Shown here piece after piece: positions 24,110 through 33,331 of a stretch of DNA of 64,000 bases. Within the stretch, counting starts at the first letter, position 1. Every line of letters begins with the position of its first letter. Under the pieces are notes generated by a model. It made no database searches. It was not told the DNA's origin and saw only the letters and a list, made by a program, of their open reading frames with translations. Source of the stretch: an uncultured Sinobacteraceae bacterium (GTDB lineage Bacteria; Pseudomonadota; Gammaproteobacteria; Nevskiales; Nevskiaceae); assembly GCA_903822975.1 (NCBI GenBank), contig CAIJRD010000020.1, forward strand, positions 1 through 64,000. The letters are read 5' to 3'. A program made the position numbers and the translations under genes.

Positions 24110-26772
24110 GTCGGATCGTCCGCGTCGGTGGCCGTGCCTGCGCCATCGCCTGCGCCATCGACATCGGCCTCGTCGTCATCGAGTACAGAACCGGCGAGCA
24201 ACAGCAGATCGCGATTGTTGCTGCGGTTGCCGACTTGCGCGAGGTCGAGGCTGGCGACACCCGCGAGGAACGCGTGCGCGATGCTTGCGAGCTGCACGTT
24301 CCAGGCGAGGAGCTGCGCTGGCCAGTCGTCGCCGCTCTGCGGGCTGACTTCGATCAGCCAGCGCGCCCAGTTGGTCCGCGCCGACAGCGCCGGATGTCCA
24401 TCCTTCAGATGTGCGAAGGCGATGCCGTCGGCCTGACCGAGTGCTGCCGTGGACTGCTGTTGCAGCAGGATTGCGTACAGCGGCAACTGCGGCTCCTTCA
24501 GCGAATCGGCGTCCCAGCCTTTGGGATCGGCATCGCGACCGGTCTTGTAGTCGAGAATCAGATTCCGCGTGCCGACCGCAGTTCGCACCTGATCGATGCG
24601 ATCGACGCGCAGGCGCAGCGCAAGCGCGCCGATCTTGCCTTCGAGCGGCTGCTCGCGCGCGATCACGGCGAATCGATCGGTGCGGCGTCGTTCGTGTGCG
24701 AACCATTGCCGCAGAACGTCGGTAAGGCGCGCGCTTTCCAGCCGCACCAGGCTGCTGCCGTAGTCGGCTTCCGGCAGCGTTCGCGCAATCAACGGTGCCA
24801 ATGTGCGATCGATCAGCGCGCCGAGTGCGGCCTCGTCGAGTGCGGCGAGTGCATCGCTGTCGCCCAGGTGCTGCCACAGCTTGTCGAGCGCGGTGTGCAG
24901 CAGCTCGCCTTGCACGGCGGCGTCGAGTCCGCGTGGCGGCTCGCGTAGCGGCCGTATGCCGAGGCGATGCGTGCAATACGCGAAGAACGGTGCTTCGGCG
25001 AACAGCTTGAACAGGCTCGCATCGCCACGCACGTGTTCGGCCGGCACCACCGGCGGCACGGCATCACTTGCGGGCAGCGTCAGCCTGGATGCCTGCGCCG
25101 CGAGCAACTCGGCGACGCTGTGGACGCGTGGCGCCGGCGCGTCTTGCCAGTCCACTGCGAACAGCGGCGAGGGCAACACTTCGCCGCCGCGCTCGTCGAC
25201 GTGCGGGGCCAGTACCAGCACCTCGGCCGCCTGCGCGGTCAGCGCTTCGATCTGGGCCTGCCGATGCGCCAGCCAGGTCTGCGGCGCGGCCTGCGGAATG
25301 CCTGCGGCGCGCTGAGCTTCGATCGGCAGGAAGGGACTCGAACGCGCCGGGCCCGGGAACGCCCCGGCGTCGGCATCGGCAATGATCAGCAGATCGCAGG
25401 GCAGCGCGACGGCATCTTCGACCGCTGCGATCAGCACCGGCTGCGCGTATTCGGCACGCGCTTCGAAGCGACGCTTCAGCAGTTCGCTAAGCCACAGTCG
25501 TGCGCGCGCCGCGTCGATGGTGCCGGTCTGGCCATCGAGTGCTGCGAGATGGGCCAGCTCGCGGCGCAGCTCACGCACGTTCTGGAACACCGCCGACGGC
25601 AGGTCCGGTGCGGTCGGCCAGCGCATCAGTTCAAGCCGAGCGAGGAAGTGCGCGGACCAAGCACTTGGTAACGCGCGCGAGGGTGCGACTGCGACCAGCT
25701 CGGCGAGCCGCGTGAGCGTGTCCTGCACGGCCGGTGCAGCAGCCTGCGACGCGAGCCGGCGCAATGAATAACGCGGCAGCGGCCGTTCACGCAGACGCGC
25801 ATCGAGACCTGCCGCTGCCGCCCGCTGTGCGGCCGGCCACAGCAGCGGCGCCAGCAATACGCGCGAGATCGCCTGCGGCTCGTTGCCATGCGCGTCGAGT
25901 GCCAGCAGCGCCAGCGCGGCTTCGTTGCACGGCTGTTCGGAAAGGCTGCGGCCGCGATCCCAGCGCCACACTTGCGCGTCGGATTCGTGCGGCAGACGCA
26001 GCCAGGGCGCGACCAGATCGGTCAGCGCATCTTCGATGATTTCACGCCGCGCATCGGCGTCCGGCAACACGATCACGATGCGCGGCGCGGGGGCTGCGTG
26101 ATCCGCGTAGGGCGCCAGCTTCAGGCGCACGGCTTCGGCGATCACACGGCATTGCGACTCGACATCGGCGCAGCGCCAGCCTTGTACGCGGCGCGCCGTC
26201 GGCGGCTGCAGTTCGAAGCTGCGCACTTCGCTGCGTTCGGCCAGCGCTGCGAGTACGGCGCGTTCTGCCGGCGTTGTGGCCGTGCCGAAACCGGCGAGCT
26301 GCACGACTTCGGGTGCGGCGATGCTGCCATCGCGCAGACCGGCGGCGACGATCGCGGGCAGTTGTTCGGCCGTGATCCAGTCGGCGGCGCGCAGCCGCTG
26401 CTGAACGCGTCCGTACCAGGCACGCCAGGCCTGGTGCTCGTCGCTGTAGGCGGGAAGCTCGGCGGGATCAAGTGCGTAGTCGCTGAGCAGACGCGCGCTC
26501 GCCTGCGCTTCGCGCGCGCAACCCATGGCGCCGATCACGCCGCGGCGGTCGCGTTCGACCGCCTGCAGCCACAGCACCAGATGCTGGGTCGCATTGATCA
26601 ACTGTGCGCTCGGCCAGCTCTCGGCCCAGGCGTCCTGCAGCCATTGGCGCAGGCTGCGGACTTTCGGTGCTTCCCAGACGCTCAGGCCTTCGGCGCGACG
26701 CGCGAGGCTTTCGTCCTCGCGCAGTGCACGCGCGAGGCGGTCGGTGGCGGTGAGGATCAGCGGCGCGGACAT
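24106..26772 (-). CDS. addB: AddB-like partner nuclease
   Basis: An 888-aa protein of the proteobacterial 'probable DNA repair protein' type found next to AddA-like helicases. The C-terminal PD-(D/E)XK nuclease is visible as GELLHTALDKLW, NLILDYKTGRDAD and EPQLPLYAILLQQQ. I see no Walker A motif at the N-terminus (LILTATDRLARALRE) and no Fe-S cysteine cluster around the nuclease, unlike Bacillus AddB, so its helicase-like part is probably structural. An Asp/Gly-rich tail closes the protein. ATGA overlap with the addA start implies coupled synthesis. Confidence 0.85.
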   Translation of the reverse strand: MSAPLILTATDRLARALREDESLARRAEGLSVWEAPKVRSLRQWLQDAWAESWPSAQLINATQHLVLWLQAVERDRRGVIGAMGCAREAQASARLLSDYALDPAELPAYSDEHQAWRAWYGRVQQRLRAADWITAEQLPAIVAAGLRDGSIAAPEVVQLAGFGTATTPAERAVLAALAERSEVRSFELQPPTARRVQGWRCADVESQCRVIAEAVRLKLAPYADHAAPAPRIVIVLPDADARREIIEDALTDLVAPWLRLPHESDAQVWRWDRGRSLSEQPCNEAALALLALDAHGNEPQAISRVLLAPLLWPAAQRAAAAGLDARLRERPLPRYSLRRLASQAAAPAVQDTLTRLAELVAVAPSRALPSAWSAHFLARLELMRWPTAPDLPSAVFQNVRELRRELAHLAALDGQTGTIDAARARLWLSELLKRRFEARAEYAQPVLIAAVEDAVALPCDLLIIADADAGAFPGPARSSPFLPIEAQRAAGIPQAAPQTWLAHRQAQIEALTAQAAEVLVLAPHVDERGGEVLPSPLFAVDWQDAPAPRVHSVAELLAAQASRLTLPASDAVPPVVPAEHVRGDASLFKLFAEAPFFAYCTHRLGIRPLREPPRGLDAAVQGELLHTALDKLWQHLGDSDALAALDEAALGALIDRTLAPLIARTLPEADYGSSLVRLESARLTDVLRQWFAHERRRTDRFAVIAREQPLEGKIGALALRLRVDRIDQVRTAVGTRNLILDYKTGRDADPKGWDADSLKEPQLPLYAILLQQQSTAALGQADGIAFAHLKDGHPALSARTNWARWLIEVSPQSGDDWPAQLLAWNVQLASIAHAFLAGVASLDLAQVGNRSNNRDLLLLAGSVLDDDEADVDGAGDGAGTATDADDPT

Positions 26773-26812
26773 GCCGTATTCAGGCGCCGCGCCGCCGGGT
26801 GAAGCGCCGGAC

Positions 26813-27136
26813 TCAGCGCTCCAGCAGCTTCAGTTTGTCCGGCTTGCCTTCCCAGGCCTTGGCGTCCGGCAAGCCCGCTTTCTTCTCGGTGATCACCGGC
26901 CAGGCGCGCGACAGCTCCTTGTTCAGCGCCAGATACTGCGACTGATCGGCCTTCAGATCGTCTTCGGCGACGATCGCATTGATCGGGCATTCCGGCTCGC
27001 ACAGCGTGCAGTCGATGCATTCTTCCGGATCGATGACGAGAAAGTTCGGGCCTTCGTGGAAGCAGTCCACCGGGCAGACTTCCACGCAATCGGTGTACTT
27101 GCACTTGATGCAGTTTTCGGTGACGACGAAGGTCAT
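26813..27136 (-). CDS. fdxA: Seven-iron ferredoxin FdxA
   Basis: A 107-aa small electron carrier. The cysteine pattern fits one [3Fe-4S] and one [4Fe-4S] cluster: Cys9, Cys12, Cys17 and Cys21 (CP) in the first half, then Cys40-x2-Cys43-x2-Cys46-x3-Cys50-Pro. The C-terminal extension ([20 protein letters not shown]) is typical of Azotobacter-type FdI/FdxA. The gene appears monocistronic with its own -10-like box upstream. Confidence 0.96.
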   Translation of the reverse strand: MTFVVTENCIKCKYTDCVEVCPVDCFHEGPNFLVIDPEECIDCTLCEPECPINAIVAEDDLKADQSQYLALNKELSRAWPVITEKKAGLPDAKAWEGKPDKLKLLER

Positions 27137-27178
27137 GGCTTTGCGGTGAGTCGGTCGGACGAGAATTCGGGAGGCCCT

Positions 27179-27184
27179 ATTCTA
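27179..27184 (-). promoter_or_regulatory. Putative -10 box for fdxA
   Basis: TAGAAT on the - strand, 42 bp before the fdxA ATG. No clear -35 box. Confidence 0.3.
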
Positions 27185-27302
27185 AGCCTTTGCGGGCGGG
27201 CCGGCAGCGCCGAACGGGTGAGGTGATAAATGCCTGTCGCGACGGCACACCGGGTTCGATCGGCGCGGCCTTGGGCGTCAAGTCTCGAACCGTTCGAGGC
27301 GG

Positions 27303-28898
27303 TCAGTTCCGCGTCGCTTGATCGATACCTTCGATCGCGATGCGGCCGAGCTGCGCGAGCTGTTCCGGCGTGATCGTATACGGCGGCATGAAGTAGACGA
27401 CGTTGCCGAGCGGCCGCAGCACCGCGCCCCAGTCCTTGTGCGCGTTCAGTGCGTGCCGGTAGACCTTGAGGCCGCGGCGTTCGGCGGCCGGGTAGGGCTC
27501 GCGCTGGTTCGGATTCTTCGCCAGTTCAATCGCCAGAATCATGCCCTGCTGGCGTACTTCGGCGACGTGCGGATGGCTCAGCAGTTCACTCACCGACATC
27601 CACATCAGATGACCGAGCCCGCGGTTCTGCGCATGCCAGTCGCGCTGTTCGAAAATCTCCAGCGTGGCGAGGGCGGCGGCACAGGCGATCGGATTGGCGG
27701 TGTAACTGTGCGAATGCAGAAAGGCCTTGCCGCTGGCGTAGTCGTCGTAGAAGGCTGCGTAGACATCGTCGGTGGTCAGCACTGCCGCCAGCGCCATGGT
27801 GCCGCCGGTGAGGCCTTTCGACAGGCACATGAAATCGGGCGACACGCAGATCCGTTTCGGCGTTTCGCGCGCGGTTTCGCGTGGACGCTGCGGTCCCGGG
27901 CGATCCGCGCGTGCGGGTTCTCCAGACACTGTGTTGCCATCCTTGGCGAGGCTGTCGCCTGAGCCCCCGTTCAAGCCGTCCGTGGCCGGTCGCCGAGGAT
28001 CGCGGCGAGCAGTGCTCGCCTGCTGGTGATCTTCGGCCCATTCGCAGGCGAACAGACGGCCGGTGCGGCCGAAGCCGACCGCGATCTCGTCGGCAATCAG
28101 GTGGACGCCGTGACGCGTGCAAGCCTCGCGCAGCAGGCTCAGGTACACCGGGTGATACATGCGCATGCCGCCGGCACATTGCACCAGTGGCTCGACAATC
28201 ACCGCGGCGACTTCGTGCGCGTGGCGGGCGAGCGCGGCTTCCATGTGGCGGAACGCCTGACGCGTGTGATCTTCCCAGGACGCGCCCGGTGCGCGCTCGA
28301 AACAGTCCGGCGACTGCACATAGATCGGCTGCATCAGCATCGGCGCATAGGCATCGCGGTACATGCCGGTGCCGCCGACCGCGAGCGCACCCAAGGTCTC
28401 GCCGTGATAGCCGTTGCTCAGCGCAATGAACTTGGTCTTCGCCGGCGCGCCGCGATTGCGCCAGTAGTGCGCGCTCATCTTCAGTGCGACTTCCACCGCC
28501 GCGCTGCCGTTGTCGGCGAAGAAGCAGCGGTTGAGGCCGGTCGGCGCCAGCGCACAGAGTTTCTCTGCGAGCTTGACCGCCGGCTCGTGAGTGAAGCCGG
28601 CGAAGATCACGTGATCGAGCACGTCGAGCTGCGCTTTAAGGCGGTCGACGATCAGCGGATGGCGATGGCCGAAAATATTGGTCCACCAGGAACCCACTGC
28701 GTCGAGATAACGGCGGCCATCGTGGCCGATCAGCCAGACGCCTTCGGCCGATGCGATCGGCAGCAGCGGGATCTGGCTTTCGTGATCCTGCATCTGCGTG
28801 CAGGGATGCCACACGTGCGCGCGGCTGCGCGCGGTCCACTCGGCGGCAGTGGCCGCAGCCGCATCGTGTGGCGTGGCGGGTATCAGGGCGTCGTCCAT
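27303..28898 (-). CDS. bioA: Adenosylmethionine-8-amino-7-oxononanoate aminotransferase, with insert
   Basis: A class III PLP aminotransferase of biotin synthesis that converts KAPA to DAPA with SAM as amino donor. Recognisable: HPCTQMQDHE, GSWWTNIFGHRHP, FADNGSAAVEVALK, the PLP aspartate in LIADEIAVGFGRTG (about Asp270) and the Schiff-base lysine in CLSKGLTGG (Lys361). At 531 aa it is about 100 longer than usual. Much of the excess is a ~55-residue polar, Arg/Pro/Gly-rich insert (about 292-347) between FACEWAED and ICVSPDFMCLSK, close in sequence to the PLP lysine. The frame is intact through it. The gene follows the dehydrogenase gene by 32 bp. Confidence 0.92.
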   Translation of the reverse strand: MDDALIPATPHDAAAATAAEWTARSRAHVWHPCTQMQDHESQIPLLPIASAEGVWLIGHDGRRYLDAVGSWWTNIFGHRHPLIVDRLKAQLDVLDHVIFAGFTHEPAVKLAEKLCALAPTGLNRCFFADNGSAAVEVALKMSAHYWRNRGAPAKTKFIALSNGYHGETLGALAVGGTGMYRDAYAPMLMQPIYVQSPDCFERAPGASWEDHTRQAFRHMEAALARHAHEVAAVIVEPLVQCAGGMRMYHPVYLSLLREACTRHGVHLIADEIAVGFGRTGRLFACEWAEDHQQASTARRDPRRPATDGLNGGSGDSLAKDGNTVSGEPARADRPGPQRPRETARETPKRICVSPDFMCLSKGLTGGTMALAAVLTTDDVYAAFYDDYASGKAFLHSHSYTANPIACAAALATLEIFEQRDWHAQNRGLGHLMWMSVSELLSHPHVAEVRQQGMILAIELAKNPNQREPYPAAERRGLKVYRHALNAHKDWGAVLRPLGNVVYFMPPYTITPEQLAQLGRIAIEGIDQATRN

Positions 28899-28930
28899 GC
28901 GCGTGCTCGCTCGGCGTTTCTAGATTCGCA

Positions 28931-30067
28931 TCAGTCGAACAGAACGACCTGACGCACGGCCTCGCCGCGTGCAAGACGGTCGAAACCGGCATTGAGTTCG
29001 TCGAGCTTGAGGCGATGCGTCAGCAGCCGGTCCACCGGCAGGCGTCCGGCGCGATACAGCGCGACATAACGCGGAATATCGCGCTGCGGTACCGCCGAGC
29101 CCATGTAGGAACCTTTCACGGTGCGTTCCTCGGCAACCAGGCTGACTGCCGGCACGGCAAACATCTTTTGCGGATGCGGCAGACCGGCGGTGACCGTGGT
29201 GCCGCCGCGCCGGGTGGCACCGTAGGCCTGCACCAGAACCTGCTCGTTGCCGACGGTTTCGAAAGTGAAGTGTGCGCCGCCACGGGTTGCTGCGCGCACC
29301 GCCGCAACGGTGTCGCCGTCGCGGGCATTGATGCAATGCGTAGCGCCGAGTTCGCGCGCGAGTGCGAGCTTCGATTCGAGCACGTCGATGGCGACGATCG
29401 GATTGGCGCCGGCCGCACGCGCGCCGAGCAAGGCGGCGAGGCCGACGCCGCCCAGTCCGAATACGGCAACACTTTCGCCGGGGGCCACGCGCGCGGTGTT
29501 GACCACCGCACCGACGCCGGTGAGCACTGCGCAGCCGAACAGCGCGGCGATTTCGGCCGGCAGATCGGCATCGACCCGCACCGCCGAGCGCGCCGAAACA
29601 ACCGTCATTTCGGCGAACGCCGAGACGCCAAGATGATGATGCAGGTTGCCATCGCTGCCGTCGCTTGCCTGCCAGCGGCGCGCGCCGTTCAGCAGCGTGC
29701 CGGCAGTGTTCGCCGCCGCGCCCGGTTCGCACAACGCGGTGCGGCCACTGGCGCAAGGGTCGCAATGACCGCAGCCGGGCACGAACGAGAACACCACTTG
29801 ATCGCCGACCGCGAAGCCCTTGGTGCCGGGGCCGACTTCGAGCACTTCGCCGGCCGCCTCGTGTCCCAGCACCATCGGCATCACACGCGGACGCGAGCCA
29901 TCGATCACCGATAAATCCGAATGGCACAGGCCCGCGGCGCGCACGCGTACCAGCAGTTCGTCGGTCCCCGGAGCCTGCAGTTCGAGCGTTTCGATGCGCA
30001 GCGGCTGCGACTGCGCGTACGGCGCCGGCAGCCCCATTTCGCGCAGCACCGCGCCGTGGGTTCTCAT
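28931..30067 (-). CDS. Zinc-dependent alcohol dehydrogenase (class III-like)
   Basis: A 378-aa medium-chain dehydrogenase starting at ATG 30067 (MRTHGAVLREMG). It has the catalytic zinc ligands (GLCHSD, GHEAAGEV), the structural zinc motif CGHCDPCASGRTALC and the Rossmann loop VFGLGGVGLAALLGA. This pattern fits the glutathione-dependent formaldehyde dehydrogenase/ADH class III group, but I cannot fix the substrate. The longer open frame upstream is discarded because it has no dehydrogenase homology. It overlaps the thioesterase gene by 4 bp (ATGA), so both, and possibly bioA, form one transcript. Confidence 0.9.
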   Translation of the reverse strand: MRTHGAVLREMGLPAPYAQSQPLRIETLELQAPGTDELLVRVRAAGLCHSDLSVIDGSRPRVMPMVLGHEAAGEVLEVGPGTKGFAVGDQVVFSFVPGCGHCDPCASGRTALCEPGAAANTAGTLLNGARRWQASDGSDGNLHHHLGVSAFAEMTVVSARSAVRVDADLPAEIAALFGCAVLTGVGAVVNTARVAPGESVAVFGLGGVGLAALLGARAAGANPIVAIDVLESKLALARELGATHCINARDGDTVAAVRAATRGGAHFTFETVGNEQVLVQAYGATRRGGTTVTAGLPHPQKMFAVPAVSLVAEERTVKGSYMGSAVPQRDIPRYVALYRAGRLPVDRLLTHRLKLDELNAGFDRLARGEAVRQVVLFD

Positions 30068-30507
30068 GCGCGCACCTCGGTTTCTACGTTCACCAGCAAG
30101 CGCGACAGTGCACTGCGCAGCGGCGCTGGCAGATCGCGCGGCTTGCGGTCGCTGCGATTGACGAACACATGGACGAACCAGCCTTCGGCGGCGGGCTCTT
30201 GGCTGCCAGATGCGAACAAGCCGATCTCGTAGCGCACACTGCTGCGGCCGAGTTTGGTGACCCGCATCGCGGCGTCGACATCGTTGGGAAACGACAAGGC
30301 CTGCAAGTATCGGCAATGCGATTCCGCACAGAAGCCGAGCACGTCGCCAGCAACCGGATCGAGCTGACCCTCGCGGATCAGATAGGTGTTGATGACGGTG
30401 TCGAAGAAACTGTAGTAATCGATGTTATTGACGTGACCGTATTGGTCATTGTCCTTCCAGCGCGTTGTGATCGTCTGGGTATACGGATAGCCGGTGTGCG
30501 CGGTCAT
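30064..30507 (-). CDS. Acyl-CoA thioesterase (hotdog fold, 4HBT family)
   Basis: A 147-aa single-domain hotdog thioesterase. The active-site region RWKDNDQYGHVNNIDYYSFF has the conserved Asp and GHVNN of 4-hydroxybenzoyl-CoA-thioesterase-like enzymes. It probably hydrolyses an acyl-CoA in the cytosol; the substrate is unknown. Coupled to the dehydrogenase by a 4-bp overlap. The 296 bp upstream to the next gene (30508-30803) contain nothing I recognise. Confidence 0.85.
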   Translation of the reverse strand: MTAHTGYPYTQTITTRWKDNDQYGHVNNIDYYSFFDTVINTYLIREGQLDPVAGDVLGFCAESHCRYLQALSFPNDVDAAMRVTKLGRSSVRYEIGLFASGSQEPAAEGWFVHVFVNRSDRKPRDLPAPLRSALSRLLVNVETEVRA

Positions 30508-30803
30508 GTGTGAGGCGTTGAGAGTCCAAAAGTCGGGCTGCGCGCGTGCCGCAGGAACGGCAGCCGCGCTTCGCGAAGGCGGGCCTCATTATTCGTGCAT
30601 GCCGTGGAAACGCAAGCCGGCACATGCTACGTGGCAAAAGCCGGACGCGGTCAACTGAACCGCCCGAGCACGCAGTCGGGCACGCCCGTCGCCTGAATGG
30701 GGCACGAGGACCCCGGTCGCGCTATGAAGACTGGGCAGGTGTCGCGCGCGCTGGGGGCGAGCTCGATCAACCGGCTTAGTTCGATCAAAAAAAGGGAAGG
30801 GAC

Positions 30804-31763
30804 ATGCAAAACCACCGCAAGCTGTCGGCGCGGCCGCGTCGGCAGATGTGCTTGATGCTGTTCGGCGCCGTGTCCCTGATGGTCGCCGGTGCCGCCGCCG
30901 CGCAGACGGATGGCAAACCTGCTTTGCCGCCGCCCGATCGTGCATTGCCGCAGCCCGCCGACAACGCCGCGCCGGTGGACGCCGCGGCAGCCACACCACC
31001 GGATGCCAGTGCGCCAGATTCGAACGATGCATCATCCGCTACGCCAGCGGTAGCACTCGACAGCGTCACGTCGGCGTCGCCGCAGGTGCAGCATCCGCCG
31101 CAGGGCTTCACCGTCGGCGCCGGACTTCGCGCGTCCACACTCGGCGCGGGCATCGAGTTGGCCACACCGGTGACGCACAACACAAACGTCCGCATCGGCT
31201 ACAACGGGCTGTTCGACATCAGCCATCACTTCAGCAAGGACGACATCGACTACAACGCCAAGCTCAAGCTCAGCAGCTTCGACGCGCTGTTCGATTACTT
31301 TCCGTTCGGCGGAATCTTTCACCTCAGTGCCGGCGTGTCGTACGGCGACCGAATCAAGGCCGATGCGAAGGCGATGGCGGCGGCCGGCTCGACCTTCAAG
31401 CTCAACGACACGCTGTATACCAGCAGCGACAACGATCCGGCGCATGGCAATGCCCGCATCGATTTCAGCAAGCTCGCACCGATGGTGACGCTGGGCTGGG
31501 GCAACCTGGTGCCGCGCGGCGGCCACTTCAGTTTCTCGTTCGAGGTCGGCGCAATCTTCCAGGGCGGTGCGCGCAGCGACCTGCATCTACAGGGCAGCGC
31601 CTGCGACGGAGGCGCCGTGGCCTGCCCGGTCGGCACGATCAATCTGGCGACCGATCCGACCGTGCAGACCAACATCCAGGCCGAGGAACACAAGCTCGAT
31701 CACGAGTTGCATTCCTTCAAGATCTTCCCGGTGCTGGCGCTGGGCTTCGGCTACAGACTTTAA
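30804..31763 (+). CDS. Predicted outer-membrane beta-barrel protein
   Basis: A 319-aa exported protein. A signal peptide (hydrophobic MLFGAVSLMVAGAAAAQ, about residues 17-34) is followed by a ~60-residue Ala/Pro/Asp-rich linker. Then comes a domain of alternating amphipathic strands from about residue 98 (FTVGAGLRASTLGAGIELAT) to the C-terminal FGYRL. Strand patterns such as NVRIGYNGLFDISHHF and FHLSAGVSYGDRIKA suggest an eight-stranded small barrel. I cannot name the family with certainty. A strong GGGAAGGGAC ribosome-binding site precedes the ATG by a few bases. Confidence 0.7.
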   Translation: MQNHRKLSARPRRQMCLMLFGAVSLMVAGAAAAQTDGKPALPPPDRALPQPADNAAPVDAAAATPPDASAPDSNDASSATPAVALDSVTSASPQVQHPPQGFTVGAGLRASTLGAGIELATPVTHNTNVRIGYNGLFDISHHFSKDDIDYNAKLKLSSFDALFDYFPFGGIFHLSAGVSYGDRIKADAKAMAAAGSTFKLNDTLYTSSDNDPAHGNARIDFSKLAPMVTLGWGNLVPRGGHFSFSFEVGAIFQGGARSDLHLQGSACDGGAVACPVGTINLATDPTVQTNIQAEEHKLDHELHSFKIFPVLALGFGYRL

Positions 31764-31767
31764 GTGC

Positions 31768-31797
31768 GCGGTCTCCGCGGTCTCCGCGTTCTCCGCG
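31768..31797. repeat. 9-bp tandem repeat between convergent genes
   Basis: GCGGTCTCC, GCGGTCTCC, GCGTTCTCC, then GCGG: three units between the barrel-protein stop and the argA stop. Confidence 0.85.
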
Positions 31798-31815
31798 GAA
31801 GGCGAACGCGACGCG

Positions 31816-33138
31816 CTACAGCGCCTTGATCAGAACCAGGGAATTGCGCCGGTAGTTGTAGATGCGCTGTTTCTGCATCGGCAGCTGTTCGATCGTGCCC
31901 TGCACGAAGCCGTGCTCGATGAACCAGTGCGGCGTGTGCGTGGTCAGCGCGAACAACTTGCGGATGCCGAGCTTGCGCGCGGTTTCTTCCGCGCGCGCGA
32001 GCAGCGCCGAAGCACGGCCGGAGCGCTGGTAGTCGGGATGCACGGCGACACAGGAGAACTCGGCCATTTCGTTTTGCGGAAACGGGAACAGCGCGCACGC
32101 GGCGATCACCAGGCCGTCGCGCACCATCACGTCGAAGAAGCTGATTTCGAGTTCCAATTGCTCGCGCGAGCGCGGCACCAGGATGCCGCTGTCTTCCAGC
32201 GGCTTGATCAGCGCCAGCACACCGCCAACGTCGTCGATGCTGGCCTCGCGCACGGCCTCGTAGTTTTCATCGGCGTACAGCATCAGACCCACGCCGTCGC
32301 GCGTGAACAGCTCGCGCAGCAGCATGCCCTCGGTTTCGACACCGACCAGATGAATGCGCGCAACGCCACCGCGGCCGGCGGCGAGTGCCGCTTCCAGATA
32401 GGGACGGTCCTGCGGATCGACGCTGCTCGCGCCGTTGAGCAGGCGCTCGCCTTCGGCCAGCGACAACTGGCCCGCGTCGCCGGTATCGTCGGCCAGCTTC
32501 CAGCGGTCCGGATCGGAATTGACCACGAAGATCAGCTTGTCGGCGCCGATCGCAGTCGCCACTGCGGTTGCCACCGCCTCGGCGCGCAAGTTGAAGATCT
32601 CGCCGGTGGGCGAATAGCCGATCGGCGAAATCAGCGCGATGCGGCCCTGCGTCAGCACCTCGCCGATGGTGTCGACATCCACGCGCCGCACTTCGCCGGT
32701 GTGCTGATGGTCGACACCGTCGCGCACGCCCACCGGCTTCGCGACGATCCAGTTGCCGCCGGCAACTTTCAAACGCGCACCGCCCATCGCGGTGCTCGCG
32801 AGCGAGGTCGACAGCCGCGCCTCGATATCCATCCGCAGCGGACCGATCGCCGCTTTCACGCAATCGAGCGCCGCGCGATCGGTGACTCGCAGACCGTCGG
32901 CGTATTGCGGCTGCAGGCCTTTGGCGGCCAGCGCGGCGTCGATCTGCGGACGCGCGCCGTGCACCAGCACCAGCTTGGCGCCGAGGCTGTGGAGCAGGGC
33001 GACATCGGCGACGAAATTGTCGAAGTCCGCGCGCGCCGCCGACTCGCCACCGAAAGCGATGACGAAGGTGCGGCCATTGTGCGCATGCGCATACGGTGCG
33101 GCGGCGCGCAGCGCGGCGACGAACTCGGCGGTGTTCAT
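31816..33138 (-). CDS. argA: N-acetylglutamate synthase ArgA
   Basis: A 440-aa enzyme for the first step of arginine biosynthesis (glutamate plus acetyl-CoA). An amino-acid-kinase-fold domain (TFVIAFGGES, LVLVHGARPQID, ISPIGYSPTGEIFNL) is followed by a GNAT domain (CVAVHPDYQRSGRASALLA, KLFALTTHTPHWFIEHGF). Domain order and length match E. coli ArgA (443 aa), and the alignment can be followed by eye end to end (RSREQLELEIS, FFDVMVRDG). The kinase fold is normally the site of arginine feedback. It is monocistronic and convergent with the barrel protein. Confidence 0.95.
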   Translation of the reverse strand: MNTAEFVAALRAAAPYAHAHNGRTFVIAFGGESAARADFDNFVADVALLHSLGAKLVLVHGARPQIDAALAAKGLQPQYADGLRVTDRAALDCVKAAIGPLRMDIEARLSTSLASTAMGGARLKVAGGNWIVAKPVGVRDGVDHQHTGEVRRVDVDTIGEVLTQGRIALISPIGYSPTGEIFNLRAEAVATAVATAIGADKLIFVVNSDPDRWKLADDTGDAGQLSLAEGERLLNGASSVDPQDRPYLEAALAAGRGGVARIHLVGVETEGMLLRELFTRDGVGLMLYADENYEAVREASIDDVGGVLALIKPLEDSGILVPRSREQLELEISFFDVMVRDGLVIAACALFPFPQNEMAEFSCVAVHPDYQRSGRASALLARAEETARKLGIRKLFALTTHTPHWFIEHGFVQGTIEQLPMQKQRIYNYRRNSLVLIKAL

Positions 33139-33191
33139 GGAAGGGCGGCGTGGAGGCGGCGAAGACGTGGTGTGGGCTTGAGTGACCGCGG

Positions 33192-33197
33192 ATTATA
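33192..33197 (-). promoter_or_regulatory. Putative -10 box for argA
   Basis: A perfect TATAAT on the - strand, 53 bp before the argA ATG. No convincing -35 or ARG box was found by eye. Confidence 0.4.
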
Positions 33198-33331
33198 AGC
33201 AGCCGGGCGGCCACAGGCTGCGGGATCAACCGCACGCCGGGCCGTCAAAGCAGCCGTCGGCGACGATCTGCCCGGTCATCGCCGCGCGCCCGCCACTCCG
33301 GCACCCGCGCCCCCCGGCGTATACTTTTGCG

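Noticed and set aside
27303-28898. BioA insert as a sequencing frameshift pair
   Set aside because: The frame is open throughout and both flanks rejoin the family alignment in the same frame; a genuine insert is simpler.
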